The notes under the pieces were generated by a model. It was not told the origin of the DNA and did not search any database. It saw only the letters and a list, made by a program, of their open reading frames with translations. From positions 186,001 to 250,000 of the forward strand of contig NZ_WUWM01000002.1 in NCBI RefSeq assembly GCF_009846885.1: a stretch of DNA of 64,000 nucleotides, given 5' to 3'. How positions within the stretch are numbered: position 1 is the first letter of the stretch; every line of letters begins with the position of its first letter. The position numbers and the translations under genes were made by a program. Below are positions 35,611 to 44,982 of the stretch, piece by piece. The DNA is from Paenibacillus puerhi. GTDB taxonomy: Bacteria > Bacillota > Bacilli > Paenibacillales > NBRC-103111.

Positions 35611-36351
35611 TTAACTGTTTTTCAGCAAAGCCTCGGCCAACGAAGGAGCAAGCCGGTTGACCCACTTTAACAGCTTAACTTTACCGATGGCAACCTCCAG
35701 CCGGTCGTGGCGATAGGAGGTCCAGAACTGATCAGCCAGCACTTCAGGAGATATTTTCCCCCTACCTCTTCCCAGCGTCATATCCGTATCCACGATCGGA
35801 GGAATAACCTCGAACACCCGGATGCCCGTCCCTTCCAGTTGATAGCGGAGCGCCTTGGTAAAAAGATGCAAGCCGGCCTTCGTCCCGCAATAGACGGGTG
35901 CTGACTTCTTCGGCACGAGCCCTAACCCGGATGATACATTAATGACGGCCGCTTGCTCTTGGCGAGCGAGCAGGGGCAACAATCTCGCAGTAAGCTGCAC
36001 CGGCGCGACCAGATTGACGGAGATCTCGCTCGCAATCCGGTCATATCCCCCCGCAGCGTCCATTTCCATGAAGGCGTAGTTGTACTGAATCCCTGCATTA
36101 TTAACCAGCACACTCAGCCCTGGATATTCTTCATACAGCCGCTTGACAAGCCAATCTACTTCATCGTCCTGGCTTAAGTCGCATGCCATAATAGCAACCT
36201 CCGGATAGCGCGCCCTCAGCTCAATAAGCTTACTCTCATTGCGGCCTACGACAATGACTTTGTTCCCATTTTGTAGGAACCGTTCTGTCAAAGCCAGACC
36301 AATCCCCGAAGCGCCGCCTGTAATTAATGCGGTATGACCTGAAGTTCTCAT
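35611..36351 (-). CDS. DltE-like short-chain dehydrogenase/reductase
   Basis: 246 aa SDR. Cofactor loop TGGASGIGLALTE near the start, LVNNAGIQYN near 85, catalytic Ser in VINVSSGLG, and the pair YCGTKAG (YxxxK). The C-terminal half (VFEVIPPIVDTDMTLGRGRGKISPE) matches DltE-type SDRs. ATG 36351 has AGGGGGGA upstream. The earlier GTG at 36375 is part of the leader. It follows the Crp-family regulator gene by 61 bp, and its promoter carries a perfect 14-bp palindrome at an activator position, so control by that regulator is likely. Substrate unknown. Confidence 0.88.
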   Translation of the reverse strand: MRTSGHTALITGGASGIGLALTERFLQNGNKVIVVGRNESKLIELRARYPEVAIMACDLSQDDEVDWLVKRLYEEYPGLSVLVNNAGIQYNYAFMEMDAAGGYDRIASEISVNLVAPVQLTARLLPLLARQEQAAVINVSSGLGLVPKKSAPVYCGTKAGLHLFTKALRYQLEGTGIRVFEVIPPIVDTDMTLGRGRGKISPEVLADQFWTSYRHDRLEVAIGKVKLLKWVNRLAPSLAEALLKNS

Positions 36352-36378
36352 AAAAAAATCCCCCCTATTCCTCACTTT

Positions 36379-36421
36379 AGTGTAGAACAGGATGGGGGGA
36401 ACTTTCCTTAACCTAGGTTAA
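36379..36421 (-). promoter_or_regulatory. Crp-type operator and -10 box before the SDR gene
   Basis: TTAACCTAGGTTAA (36408-36421) is a perfect 14-bp palindrome overlapping the stop codon of the Crp-family gene. On the minus strand TACACT (36384-36379) is a plausible -10 box. A start near 36372 puts the palindrome centre at about -42, the class II activation position of Crp/Fnr proteins, and explains the poor -35 box. Confidence 0.65.
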
Positions 36422-37036
36422 TCTTCGGCGAATTCTACTTAATGCGACGGCCGTAATGCCAAGATAAGAGGCAATATGATATTGCGGAATCAGATGCGAG
36501 AGATGTCCGAAGCGCTGCTGGAACAGCCGGTATCGGTCTTCCGCAGAGAGCAGCAGCAGCTCCCGCTCGCGCGTTTCCTTGTTCATGAACATGTGCTCGG
36601 CGATGATTCGTCCCAGTCTCTCCCAGCAGACGTGCCGGTCGTACAACGCTTGAAGCTCTCGATAACGGAAGGCGATAAGCTCACTGTCAGCGAGCGCCTG
36701 GATCGAGAAATACGAAGGCACCTCCTGCAGCAAAGAGCTGTAGGAGGTAACGAAATCGTTCTTCGTGCAGAAGCTTTTATTAAATTCAACTCCGTCGGGC
36801 GTGGTGTAATAGAGCCGGAACAGACCCCCGACACAAAAGCCGATCGAATCCGCCTCTTCTCCCGCTTGGATGAAATGGCTGCCTTTCGCTATCGCTCGAC
36901 GAGACGTCAATGCCCTGAAATATTCCCACTCCTCGGGCGGAATCTGCACTCTCTTCATCATTTCCACATAAAGGCTGTCCCATATCTTCTCCATAGATGG
37001 TAGATTTCGCCACAGCGCCTCTATTTCCTTCTGCAC
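36413..37036 (-). CDS. Crp/Fnr-family transcriptional regulator
   Basis: About 207 aa. An N-terminal cyclic-nucleotide-type beta barrel (AIAKGSHFIQAGEEADSIGFCVGGLFRLYYTTPDG) lacks the Arg-rich cAMP pocket and the Fnr cysteines. The C-terminal helix-turn-helix lies in SHLIPQYHIASYLGITAVALSRIRRRL. Proteins of this branch commonly neighbour SDR or alkylation-type genes and sense unknown signals. The start is uncertain: GTG 37036 gives the full length, but there is no good ribosome site, and ATG 36994 is possible. It is directly upstream of the SDR gene, whose promoter palindrome overlaps its stop. It lies 33 bp after the GH78-like gene and could be read from that operon too. Confidence 0.88.
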   Translation of the reverse strand: MQKEIEALWRNLPSMEKIWDSLYVEMMKRVQIPPEEWEYFRALTSRRAIAKGSHFIQAGEEADSIGFCVGGLFRLYYTTPDGVEFNKSFCTKNDFVTSYSSLLQEVPSYFSIQALADSELIAFRYRELQALYDRHVCWERLGRIIAEHMFMNKETRERELLLLSAEDRYRLFQQRFGHLSHLIPQYHIASYLGITAVALSRIRRRLT

Positions 37037-37069
37037 GCTTGCAAATGCTTCACCGGGTCCCGATACTGT

Positions 37070-38641
37070 TTATACCATATATTTCCTAATAAAGTAGGTC
37101 GGCGTACAGCTCCACGCATGGCAATAACTGTTAATCAGATTGCTTCCGTAAGGCGAAAATGACTTGTCTTCCGGGTTATAGAGCTCCCAGAAGCAATCTG
37201 CTCCGTCTTCCATCATACCGCCCCAGAAATAGCGCATTTGCTCGATAGCTTTATCTTTCATTCCGTTCTCCATCAAGGCTTCAATGAGATGATGATACAT
37301 GTAGGGAGTTGAAAGGGAGACCGCGGTCCGATCCGCGAACAGCCGCTCCAGCAGCTTAACATTCTCCGTCTGATCCCACACTCCAGCAAGTATCATCCAG
37401 ATTTGAGAGGCCCAGGATACTTGAGCATCCTCTCCGCTTACAAAGTAGCCCTTGGACGAATCCCATAGATGCTTTCTGGCTGCTTCCGCGACCGATTGAA
37501 CCTGCGACTCCAGAAGCTCCGTCTCCATGGACAACTGCAGAGCTTGTGCGAGCCGTATTCCTTTTTTCAAGCTATAAAGAAGGATCGCTTGGGCCGACGC
37601 CTGTTTGTTCAGACCTTCCTGCCAATCGATAAAGCACCACCAGCTGGGGTCATCTCGAACGATATGTCGTTCATCCAGCCGGCGCAACGCGATCATCAGC
37701 TGCTCCCAAGCAACGGGCCATAACGCCCTGAGCGTCTCCATGTCCTGGGTAGCTTCGTAATAATCAGACAAAGTCGCTGTAAAAAACAGCGAGTAATCAT
37801 ATAAAAGCGTGTCATCCACATGAGGAGACGGCTTTTCAAATAAGCAAGCTCCTACTTGGCCTTCATTCAGAGTCATCCCTCCGAAGAGATAAAGGCCTCG
37901 TTTGACAAGATCATGATGGTGAAAGGTGTAGTAGTTCGCCAGCGCCTGAAGTCTCAGATCGCCGATCCAAAGCCTCCGATCCCGCTTTGGTCCGTCTTCA
38001 AATACGGTCTGCATACAATTCTGAAGCGTTCTGACACTGATCCTATCCATCCTCTGCAAATCCTCCGGAAGCCCCTCCGGGAGAGGCGTGAGCCGGTTCA
38101 CATCGGCGGAAGTAACGGCTGTGCAATGGATATCGGAAAAGGCTACAGTATACTTGCGCGAAGTATCCAGGATGATGACCTTCATATAACGGAAGCTGTA
38201 GCGTCTTGGCAGATGTAGCTCAGCTGGGAGTACATCCACATACCTGGTTTCTTCCTGCAGCCAGGAGCTGCTCAGCCAACCGTTGTAGGCTTCGAAGGGC
38301 TCGGCAACCTCGCAAGGCATCTCGCCAAAAATGAATTTGATGCCTAGAGGCGCGTCGGGCGGACTTCCGACACTCTTGATGGAAATCGACACATAACCGA
38401 CCTGATGATCTCCGAAATCAAGGATAAAGCTGTCTCCTTTGCCGAAGGTCTTCTCTTGCAGGCTGTCGAAGCCTTCCAGGACGTTTGTCTTCCAGCCTTG
38501 AAACGCCCGCTCATCTTGGATCACCTCGATCTGATGCTTCGGATAAACCTTTTCCTGATATAACGCAGGAATCAGCTGCTCCGCATAATCCACCATCTGT
38601 TGGTTGATCCTAACTTCTCCTCCGCTTACGTTCATACTCAT
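37070..38641 (-). CDS. GH78-like alpha-L-rhamnosidase-type hydrolase (shorter paralog)
   Basis: 523 aa. The protein has a small beta domain (FDFGDHQVGYVSISIKS..) and an (alpha/alpha)6 barrel typical of six-hairpin glycosidases: MQTVFEDGPKRDRRLWIGDLRLQALANYYTF, a variant of the rhamnosidase CPQRDERLGWTGD motif, DDTLLYDYSLFF, and WCFIDWQEGL. It lacks the N-terminal carbohydrate-binding domains of the gene upstream. Substrate is probably an alpha-L-rhamnoside or related uronic/deoxy sugar. The start is ATG 38641 with AAGGGGG about 8 nt upstream; the long frame from 38713 overlaps the previous gene. Second gene of the rhamnosidase operon, 40 bp after it. No signal peptide, so it acts in the cytoplasm on imported oligosaccharides. 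Confidence 0.82.
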   Translation of the reverse strand: MSMNVSGGEVRINQQMVDYAEQLIPALYQEKVYPKHQIEVIQDERAFQGWKTNVLEGFDSLQEKTFGKGDSFILDFGDHQVGYVSISIKSVGSPPDAPLGIKFIFGEMPCEVAEPFEAYNGWLSSSWLQEETRYVDVLPAELHLPRRYSFRYMKVIILDTSRKYTVAFSDIHCTAVTSADVNRLTPLPEGLPEDLQRMDRISVRTLQNCMQTVFEDGPKRDRRLWIGDLRLQALANYYTFHHHDLVKRGLYLFGGMTLNEGQVGACLFEKPSPHVDDTLLYDYSLFFTATLSDYYEATQDMETLRALWPVAWEQLMIALRRLDERHIVRDDPSWWCFIDWQEGLNKQASAQAILLYSLKKGIRLAQALQLSMETELLESQVQSVAEAARKHLWDSSKGYFVSGEDAQVSWASQIWMILAGVWDQTENVKLLERLFADRTAVSLSTPYMYHHLIEALMENGMKDKAIEQMRYFWGGMMEDGADCFWELYNPEDKSFSPYGSNLINSYCHAWSCTPTYFIRKYMV

Positions 38642-38681
38642 GAGCAAAGCCCCCTTCCGTTCTTCCAGAGGATCGACACGA

Positions 38682-41381
38682 TCATCTCTTTGTGTAGGTA
38701 AAGCAATAGTCACCCGAGCCCGCTACGATTCGCACTCCTTCTTCGGATTGAGTCGCCGAATGAATCCACGGTAAGTCTGCCAGTTCTCTTCCGCCCTCTC
38801 TCACCTCAGCCAACACCGCATCCTGCAGAACAATGTCGGCTGTCGTATTCGCCGGGATGACAGCCTCGATCTTGACCTGATCTCCGTCCTCGCTCCAGCC
38901 GGAAACAATCTGTCCATAAGGAGAGCTCAAGGAAGCCCGAGCATAGGTCAGTTCTCCTGATAAATGAGGATGAATCCGAATCTTCTTGTAAGCAGGGGAA
39001 GCTTCATCCATGCCCAGGCCGGCCACATATCGGTACATCCAATCCCCAATGGCCCCGTAAGCATAGTGATTATAAGAGTTCATATTGTCGCTCCAGAACG
39101 ACCCGTCCGGCTTAATGCCGTCCCAGTGTTCCCAGATCGTGGTCGCTCCCTTGCTGATCGAGTACAGCCAAGACGGGAATGTCTCCTGCATCAGCAGCTT
39201 TACGGCTGTTTCGTGATATCCGTTTGCCGAGAGAGTCAGGCACAGGTAGGGCGTGCCCACAAACCCGGTGTCCAGGTGAAAATCATTACTTATCACCAGC
39301 TCATTCAGATCATGCGCCACCTGCTTGCGAACCTCTCCCTCCACCAAGTCAAACATGAGCGGGAGAATATTAGCCGTTTGCGTAGCATAGGCCATATGCC
39401 CGGACGGCGTAACGAATGTCTGCCGGAATGCCGTGATAATACCGGTTAATAGCTCGGTATAACGCTTAGCCTCGTCCTCTTTACCAAGCACGATAGCGGC
39501 ATCGCGCAGAATTCGCGTGGACAGCGCGTAGTAGGCGGTAGCGACCAATTCCCCAGGAGTCGCACCGAAGTAGCTGCCCTCATGGGCGTCGAGCGCGAGC
39601 CAATCGCCAAAGTGAAAGCCCGTATTCCACAAATGAGGGTCATCGCCTTGCGTCCGGATGAATTCTACCCAGGACTTCATGCTCTCAAACTGCTCGGCTA
39701 GCAAACGGGCATCGCCGTAGCACAGATACATCGTCCATGGACAAACGGTAGCCGCATCTCCCCACGCGGAAGAGGTATAGGTTTCATCGCCCCACATCGT
39801 GGAGATGTAATTCTCCAGCGCATTCGGAATGACAAACGGTACGCTGCCTGTCTCCCTCTGATCCGCCTTCAGGTCTCGCAGCCACTTCGTGAAGAACGGT
39901 CCAACGTGATAATTGAAGGCGGCCGTCCTGATGAAGACCTGCGCATCCCCTGTCCAGCCGAGGCGCTCATCGCGCTGCGGGCAATCTGTAGGAACATCGA
40001 GGAAGTTGCCGCGCTGCCCCCATACGATATTTTGGTGAAGCCGATTCACCATGGGATGAGAGCATTCGAATTCGCCGACAGGCTCCATGTCGGAATGCAT
40101 CACCTCAGCCATGAAGGAACCCAGCGGTATATTCGATTCCTGTCCCGGAAACCCTTCCATCTTCACATACCGGAAGCCTTGAAAGGTAAAGTGAGGCGTA
40201 TAGACCTCGTTGGGCTTCCCCTTGGCGATATATTCGACCGTTTGCTTGGCCGTGCGAAGGTTTCCTGTATAGAAATTCCCCTCTTTATCCAGCACCTCCG
40301 CATGCTGCAGACGAATCCTCGTGCCCTCGGGCACATTTAATTTGATTCGCATGCGCCCGACCAGATTTTGTCCCATATCCAGCACGGTCTCCCCGGCAGG
40401 CGTGCGAAGCAAGCCGAGCGGCCTCAGGGTCTGAGTCACCCTTGTCGGCGAATTTTCCTGCGCCACCAGCTGAGACACAGGAAGCTCCACCCGTTCGGTA
40501 CCGAACCACGACGAATCGTCGAAGCCGGCTTCGCTCCAGCCCTGCTGCTCAAGGCGCGCGTCATAAATCTCGCCAGCGTAAAATTCCGATAGCAGAATCG
40601 GACCGGTCGAGGCTTTCCACGTCGGGTCGGAGCCGATCCACTCTTCCGTACCATCGGCGTATCGAATATGCAGCTGAAGCAATACGGCACGCCGGTCTCC
40701 GTAAATATTTCTTTTATTCAGCCAGGTCAGCTCGCCTTTGTACCACCCGTCCCCTACCAGAACCCCCATGCCATTGGCGCCGCTTTGAAGCTGAGAGGTG
40801 ACGTCATAGGTTTGATACTGGTGCCTATGGGTATAGCTGGTCCATCCGGGCGCGAGCAGTTCGTCACTGACGCGGCTGCCGTTCAAATAAATCTCATATA
40901 CTCCCGCCGCCGTTGCGTAGATGCGTGCCGACCGAATAGGCTTCCCCGCCTCGAAGGACTTGCGCAGCATAAAGACAGGCTTGGCGTGCGGGTCCAGGCT
41001 CGCCGAATCGGGCGTAATCCATTGGGCTATCCATTCCTCCGGGGCCAATAATGCTGTCTCCCACCAAGCCGGCTCGCTCCACTCGCTCTCCCGGCCGAAG
41101 GTATCCCAAACCTTCACCCGATAATAATAGCGTGTTAAGGATGAAGGCTCCGGCCCGCCATACTCCACCTGAATGGACTGATCCGACTGAACCCGGCCGC
41201 TATCCCAAACGGGTGAGCGAAAGTCCCCCTCAGGCCCTGCCGCCTGAATCTGATAGCTTTCTTGACAGGTCGCTCTCTGGTCAGAGCTGATTCTCCATCC
41301 GAATCTCGGTCTTCTAACGTCCGTACCAAGCCATAGCTTGCGGTATTCACAGGTTAACCCCTCTACTTGTAGGCCCGTCAT
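38682..41381 (-). CDS. Alpha-L-rhamnosidase, GH78
   Basis: 899 aa. A Bac_rhamnosidase N-terminal fibronectin-like part (TRYYYRVKVWDTFGRESEWSEPAWWETAL) leads into the galactose-binding-type beta domain (RSARIYATAAGVYEIYLNGSRVSDELLAPGWTSY). The six-hairpin catalytic barrel follows, with the hallmark DVPTDCPQRDERLGWTGDAQVF near 465 containing the substrate-binding Asp, Arg and Glu. A C-terminal beta domain (YARASLSSPYGQIVSGWSEDG) closes the protein. No signal peptide. It removes terminal L-rhamnose from oligosaccharides or glycosides after uptake. It is the first gene of the operon. ATG 41381 has GGGGGAG 5 nt upstream. Its promoter carries the regulatory element shared with the ABC transporter operon. 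Confidence 0.95.
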   Translation of the reverse strand: MTGLQVEGLTCEYRKLWLGTDVRRPRFGWRISSDQRATCQESYQIQAAGPEGDFRSPVWDSGRVQSDQSIQVEYGGPEPSSLTRYYYRVKVWDTFGRESEWSEPAWWETALLAPEEWIAQWITPDSASLDPHAKPVFMLRKSFEAGKPIRSARIYATAAGVYEIYLNGSRVSDELLAPGWTSYTHRHQYQTYDVTSQLQSGANGMGVLVGDGWYKGELTWLNKRNIYGDRRAVLLQLHIRYADGTEEWIGSDPTWKASTGPILLSEFYAGEIYDARLEQQGWSEAGFDDSSWFGTERVELPVSQLVAQENSPTRVTQTLRPLGLLRTPAGETVLDMGQNLVGRMRIKLNVPEGTRIRLQHAEVLDKEGNFYTGNLRTAKQTVEYIAKGKPNEVYTPHFTFQGFRYVKMEGFPGQESNIPLGSFMAEVMHSDMEPVGEFECSHPMVNRLHQNIVWGQRGNFLDVPTDCPQRDERLGWTGDAQVFIRTAAFNYHVGPFFTKWLRDLKADQRETGSVPFVIPNALENYISTMWGDETYTSSAWGDAATVCPWTMYLCYGDARLLAEQFESMKSWVEFIRTQGDDPHLWNTGFHFGDWLALDAHEGSYFGATPGELVATAYYALSTRILRDAAIVLGKEDEAKRYTELLTGIITAFRQTFVTPSGHMAYATQTANILPLMFDLVEGEVRKQVAHDLNELVISNDFHLDTGFVGTPYLCLTLSANGYHETAVKLLMQETFPSWLYSISKGATTIWEHWDGIKPDGSFWSDNMNSYNHYAYGAIGDWMYRYVAGLGMDEASPAYKKIRIHPHLSGELTYARASLSSPYGQIVSGWSEDGDQVKIEAVIPANTTADIVLQDAVLAEVREGGRELADLPWIHSATQSEEGVRIVAGSGDYCFTYTKR

Positions 41382-41418
41382 TGTTTCTCCCCCCAGATGG
41401 TCTGCTAGTATCCTCTTT

Positions 41419-41481
41419 ATTGTAGCTTCATAACAAGTGCAATTTCTTTAGTGTTTGGGGTGCATTATCTTTGGGTCAACA
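41419..41481 (-). promoter_or_regulatory. Rhamnosidase operon promoter with conserved regulator site (copy A)
   Basis: TACAAT (41424-41419) is the -10 box; no good -35 exists. From 41441 to 41480 the sequence aligns without gaps to 48211-48250 before the ABC operon, 29 of 40 identical. The core blocks CTTTAGT, GTGCA, TAT and GGTCAA (plus-strand reading) are conserved. The offset to the -10 box is identical in both. This is the expected layout for an activator such as the AraC-type response regulator encoded between the two operons. Confidence 0.8.
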
Positions 41482-41513
41482 AAAGTTGCCAGGATGAATT
41501 CCGAGCCTAACTA

Positions 41514-41522
41514 TGGTATACT
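41514..41522 (+). promoter_or_regulatory. Extended -10 promoter of the two-component operon
   Basis: TG-G-TATACT forms an extended -10 box. A start near 41529 leaves a 29-nt leader containing AGGAGG before ATG 41558. It is divergent from the rhamnosidase promoter in a 176-bp gap. Confidence 0.6.
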
Positions 41523-41557
41523 TTCTTTAGATTTTCTGCATTTTCAGGAGGACATCT

Positions 41558-43351
41558 ATGATTTTCCGAAACATCAGGACCAAGCTTTTCATTGTATTTT
41601 TGGCCATTTCCGTCATCCCTGTCGTGATTGTCACACTCAGCTCCTATAGCAGCTATACGAGCCTTGTCAACAACCAAATATCCCTTGTATCCTCCAATAC
41701 GATCAGCAACTCGATTGAAAAAATAGATAACATCTATCAAAATATTGACCGAATTACGTTAACCTTTCAGCAGTTTTCCACCCAAGCCGGGTCGACGACG
41801 GTTGCAGACCAGTTGAACCAACTCATTCAAAAACAAGACGTGGACATGTACGACTTATTTCTGGCCAGAAACAACATGCTGTTCTTTTTCAACAATCTGA
41901 TCCTTAGCAACAGCTACCTGAACGGCATCTATATTTTTCTGCCGGATGGCAACTCAATCAGCTACGGTATGGGAACCGACCTTAGGGTAGACTACAAGCC
42001 TTTTGAGGATGAATGGTATCAGAAAACACTTCAGCGCAATGGCGGGTTGTATGTCAGCGACGCCGATATCAAGCCCTTTATCATTAACGCGAAGCCTTCC
42101 ATCACGTTTTCGAGAGCGCTCTATGACACGAATACTCGCAAGCTGCTCGGCGTCTTGATGCTGGATTGCGGCCTGGACATCTTCAATGGGCTGGATCGGG
42201 ATATCGTTCCGAACATGACGAATATGTATATTGTGAATGGAAAAGGGAAAATCCTGTACGATAACCTCAAGAACCAGATCGGAAGCCAACTGCCCGATTC
42301 TCTGCTCCAGATGATCCATAGCAGCCCCAATGAGACCCTAGAAGATCTGCAGAACGGGGTCCTTACGGTCGTTAAGCCGTTCCCGGACAATGATTGGCGT
42401 ATTGTGGCCTCGATCTCGATCAACGAGCTATATAAGCAGTATGGGGTTTCGGAGAAGCTGATTATTTACATTTCGTCCGTATGTGCGGCGATCTTTATCC
42501 TGTTGTCCGTCTTTTTATCCGGCCTCATTACAAAGCCGATTATTGAATTAAGCAGGATCATGCGTAAAAATAAGTCTCAACATCTGGTAACCACGAAAAA
42601 GCAGCTGGAGCGGCAGGATGAAATCGGGATTTTGTACACCGAGTATAATAATATGATCCGCGATATCGACGATTATATTAAAGAGAGCTATCAAAACAAG
42701 CTGATAACGCTGGACTCGCAAATGAAAGCGCTGGAGGCCCAAATCAATTCGCACTTTTTGTATAATACGTTAGAATCCATTAACAGCATTGCCGAAATTG
42801 AAGAAGTGGAAAGCATTGCGATCATGACAAAGGCGCTCGGCGATATGTTCAGGTACAGCATCAAAACCGAAAGTGAGCTTGTAGCCCTGGAGGAAGAGAT
42901 GAATCACGTGACTAACTTCTTGACTATTCAGAAAATCCGGTATGAGGACAAGCTTCAGTTCCGGTATGAAATTGATGAAGGATTAGCACGGATGCGCATA
43001 CTGAAGCTTATTCTTCAGCCGATCATTGAGAATGCCATTTACCATGGTCTTGAGAGAAGCAGCAAGAAAGGCCTCATTACGATCAAGGGGTATGAGTCCA
43101 GCGGCAACATCTTGTTCGAAATTACAGATAACGGCATCGGCATGAGTCCGGATCAGCTTGAGGACATTCAAAGCGCGCTGCGGGAGCCGCCGGTTTTCAA
43201 TGAACTGGGACAAAGAAATAAGCGAAGCATCGGACTGAAAAATGTCCATTCCCGAATAGCTTTGTATTATGGAGAAGAATACGGATTAACTCTGGATAGC
43301 CAAAGTGAGGTAGGGACCACGATCCGAATCTGCGTTCCTAAATTGATATAG
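41558..43351 (+). CDS. YesM-type membrane sensor histidine kinase
   Basis: 597 aa. Membrane segments near residues 10-30 and 300-322 bracket a large extracytoplasmic dCACHE-like sensor. They are followed by HAMP (SGLITKPIIELSRIM) and the His_kinase domain with phosphoacceptor His in NSHFLYNTLESINS (near 395). The ATPase carries ENAIYHG and DNGIGM. This subfamily pairs with AraC-type response regulators and senses sugars, often through the adjacent binding protein. It is followed after 9 bp by that regulator. The operon lies between the rhamnosidase and ABC operons, both of which probably form its regulon. Confidence 0.95.
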   Translation: MIFRNIRTKLFIVFLAISVIPVVIVTLSSYSSYTSLVNNQISLVSSNTISNSIEKIDNIYQNIDRITLTFQQFSTQAGSTTVADQLNQLIQKQDVDMYDLFLARNNMLFFFNNLILSNSYLNGIYIFLPDGNSISYGMGTDLRVDYKPFEDEWYQKTLQRNGGLYVSDADIKPFIINAKPSITFSRALYDTNTRKLLGVLMLDCGLDIFNGLDRDIVPNMTNMYIVNGKGKILYDNLKNQIGSQLPDSLLQMIHSSPNETLEDLQNGVLTVVKPFPDNDWRIVASISINELYKQYGVSEKLIIYISSVCAAIFILLSVFLSGLITKPIIELSRIMRKNKSQHLVTTKKQLERQDEIGILYTEYNNMIRDIDDYIKESYQNKLITLDSQMKALEAQINSHFLYNTLESINSIAEIEEVESIAIMTKALGDMFRYSIKTESELVALEEEMNHVTNFLTIQKIRYEDKLQFRYEIDEGLARMRILKLILQPIIENAIYHGLERSSKKGLITIKGYESSGNILFEITDNGIGMSPDQLEDIQSALREPPVFNELGQRNKRSIGLKNVHSRIALYYGEEYGLTLDSQSEVGTTIRICVPKLI

Positions 43352-43360
43352 AGGTGTGCT

Positions 43361-44935
43361 ATGTATAGATTTATCATTGTGGATGACGAAGCGCTGATTA
43401 GACGAGGGATGCTCAAAAAAATTCAAACCTCTCCGCTCAAAGACAAGCTTCAGTTTGTTGGCGAAGCGGACAATGGACGGGATGGGCTTGAGCTGATCCA
43501 TAAGGTCGATCCCGATATTATATTAACGGATATGCGAATGCCCGAAATGGATGGGAAATCCTTCTTACGTCTGCTTCAGAATGATTATCCGGATAAAAAG
43601 GTCATTGTCATCAGCGGCTATTCGGATTTCGAATATATGAAGGAAGCGATCTCAGCCAAGGTTGTGGGCTACTTGCTCAAGCCGTTCAACCGGGAAGAAA
43701 TTCACGATACGTTGGAGAAAGCGATCCATCTCATCGAAGCGGAGCGGTCCGTCCAGCAAAAGCTGGAAAACACGGAGCTGGAAATGGAAGAAATCAGCTA
43801 TAGCGCCGACCTTCAAGCCTTGTATAATTTGTTCCTGGGCAATCATCATAAAGAAAAAGCCCTTAGCCTGCGGTCGGGCAAGCTGAAGTTATTGGCACAG
43901 GCCGAACGTTTTATCTTATTGACGATCTACTCAACGGCTGCCCTGGAGCCCGTGCCTAGGCTTCCGGAAAATTGTATATTTATTCCGCATTTGCAGAACG
44001 TCCATATGGGATTCCTTGTATTATTCCTTGCTGACGATGGCGCAGATCTCCATCGTGCGGGTGTCCAAACGGCTGAGCTCATCAGCCGTCAACTGGACAA
44101 GCAGCTTGCCGGGGACGCCGTCATCGGCGTTAGCAGAGTCAAGGCCTCTCTCATGCAGCTAGAAGAAGCCTACCAGGAAACCATCATCGCCCTCGATGGC
44201 CGCAGCATAGCCGTCAGTCACAAGATCAATACTTACAAGGGGGAGAAACTGGAGCCGGAGTCTGCAATCCTACCTTGGAAGCATATGGACGAGCTCTTGT
44301 TTTTCTTAGAATCCGGCCATGTTTCCAAGGTAACGGAGCTCACTTCGGAGCTCTTTGACTATTTCAACACCATCCCTACAGCTACGGTATGGGAGATCAA
44401 AAACACGTGCCGGGGTCTGATCCAGCAAGTAAAAAACATGCTGCAAAGCCATTTTGAAGCACTGGGAGAACACTCCTCATCCTCCAGCTTCGATGACGTT
44501 TTGTCGGGCTCCTATGACGTAGAGACGATCAAGGCTTACTTGCTTCAGGTATTGCCGGGCATCGGCGAAATGCTCAGTGAGCAAGGCGTCTATCGTTCAG
44601 GCTCGCTCATCGATAATATTAAATTATACATTCAGAAGCATTATCATAAAGAGCTGACGTTGGATAAAATCTCCTCTCTGTTCTTTATTAATCCGAGCTA
44701 CTGCAGCTATTTGTTCAAGGAGAAAACAGGCATCAATTTTATTGATTTCGTCAACAAGGTTCGAATCGATCAGGCAAAAACACTTCTTCAAACGACGGAT
44801 GAAAAGGTATATAAGATTGCAAAATCGCTTGGATACGAGAATACGAAATATTTCTTCCGGGTTTTCAAGAAAGCAACGGGCTTCACGCCTGAGGAATACA
44901 GAACAACCTCGGTAAGCCGATTGAATACAAAATAA
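43361..44935 (+). CDS. YesN-type AraC-family response regulator
   Basis: 524 aa. The receiver domain has phosphoacceptor Asp near 55 in PDIILTDMRMPEMDGKS and K in LLKPFNREE. A central linker follows, then the C-terminal double-HTH AraC domain (YIQKHYHKELTLDKISSLFFINPSYCSYLFKEKTGINFIDFVNKVRI.. GYENTKYFFRVFKKATGFTPEEYR). Partner of the kinase just upstream. The most economical target is the conserved element found at the same position in the rhamnosidase and ABC transporter promoters. The gene ends in a terminator that overlaps its stop codon. Confidence 0.95.
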   Translation: MYRFIIVDDEALIRRGMLKKIQTSPLKDKLQFVGEADNGRDGLELIHKVDPDIILTDMRMPEMDGKSFLRLLQNDYPDKKVIVISGYSDFEYMKEAISAKVVGYLLKPFNREEIHDTLEKAIHLIEAERSVQQKLENTELEMEEISYSADLQALYNLFLGNHHKEKALSLRSGKLKLLAQAERFILLTIYSTAALEPVPRLPENCIFIPHLQNVHMGFLVLFLADDGADLHRAGVQTAELISRQLDKQLAGDAVIGVSRVKASLMQLEEAYQETIIALDGRSIAVSHKINTYKGEKLEPESAILPWKHMDELLFFLESGHVSKVTELTSELFDYFNTIPTATVWEIKNTCRGLIQQVKNMLQSHFEALGEHSSSSSFDDVLSGSYDVETIKAYLLQVLPGIGEMLSEQGVYRSGSLIDNIKLYIQKHYHKELTLDKISSLFFINPSYCSYLFKEKTGINFIDFVNKVRIDQAKTLLQTTDEKVYKIAKSLGYENTKYFFRVFKKATGFTPEEYRTTSVSRLNTK

Positions 44936-44968
44936 CAGGCCGTTGATGACGGCCTGTTTCTTGTTTTC
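44934..44968 (+). terminator. Terminator of the two-component operon
   Basis: AACAGGCCGT (44934-44943) pairs with ACGGCCTGTT (44949-44958), followed by TTCTTGTTTT. It begins within the stop codon of the response regulator and may also serve the convergent ABC operon. Confidence 0.85.
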
Positions 44969-44982
44969 CTATCAAACCCCTC

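Noticed and set aside
37037-37069. Separate promoter for the Crp-family gene
   Set aside because: Only 32 bp and no recognisable -35/-10 pair; it may be read from the upstream operon instead.
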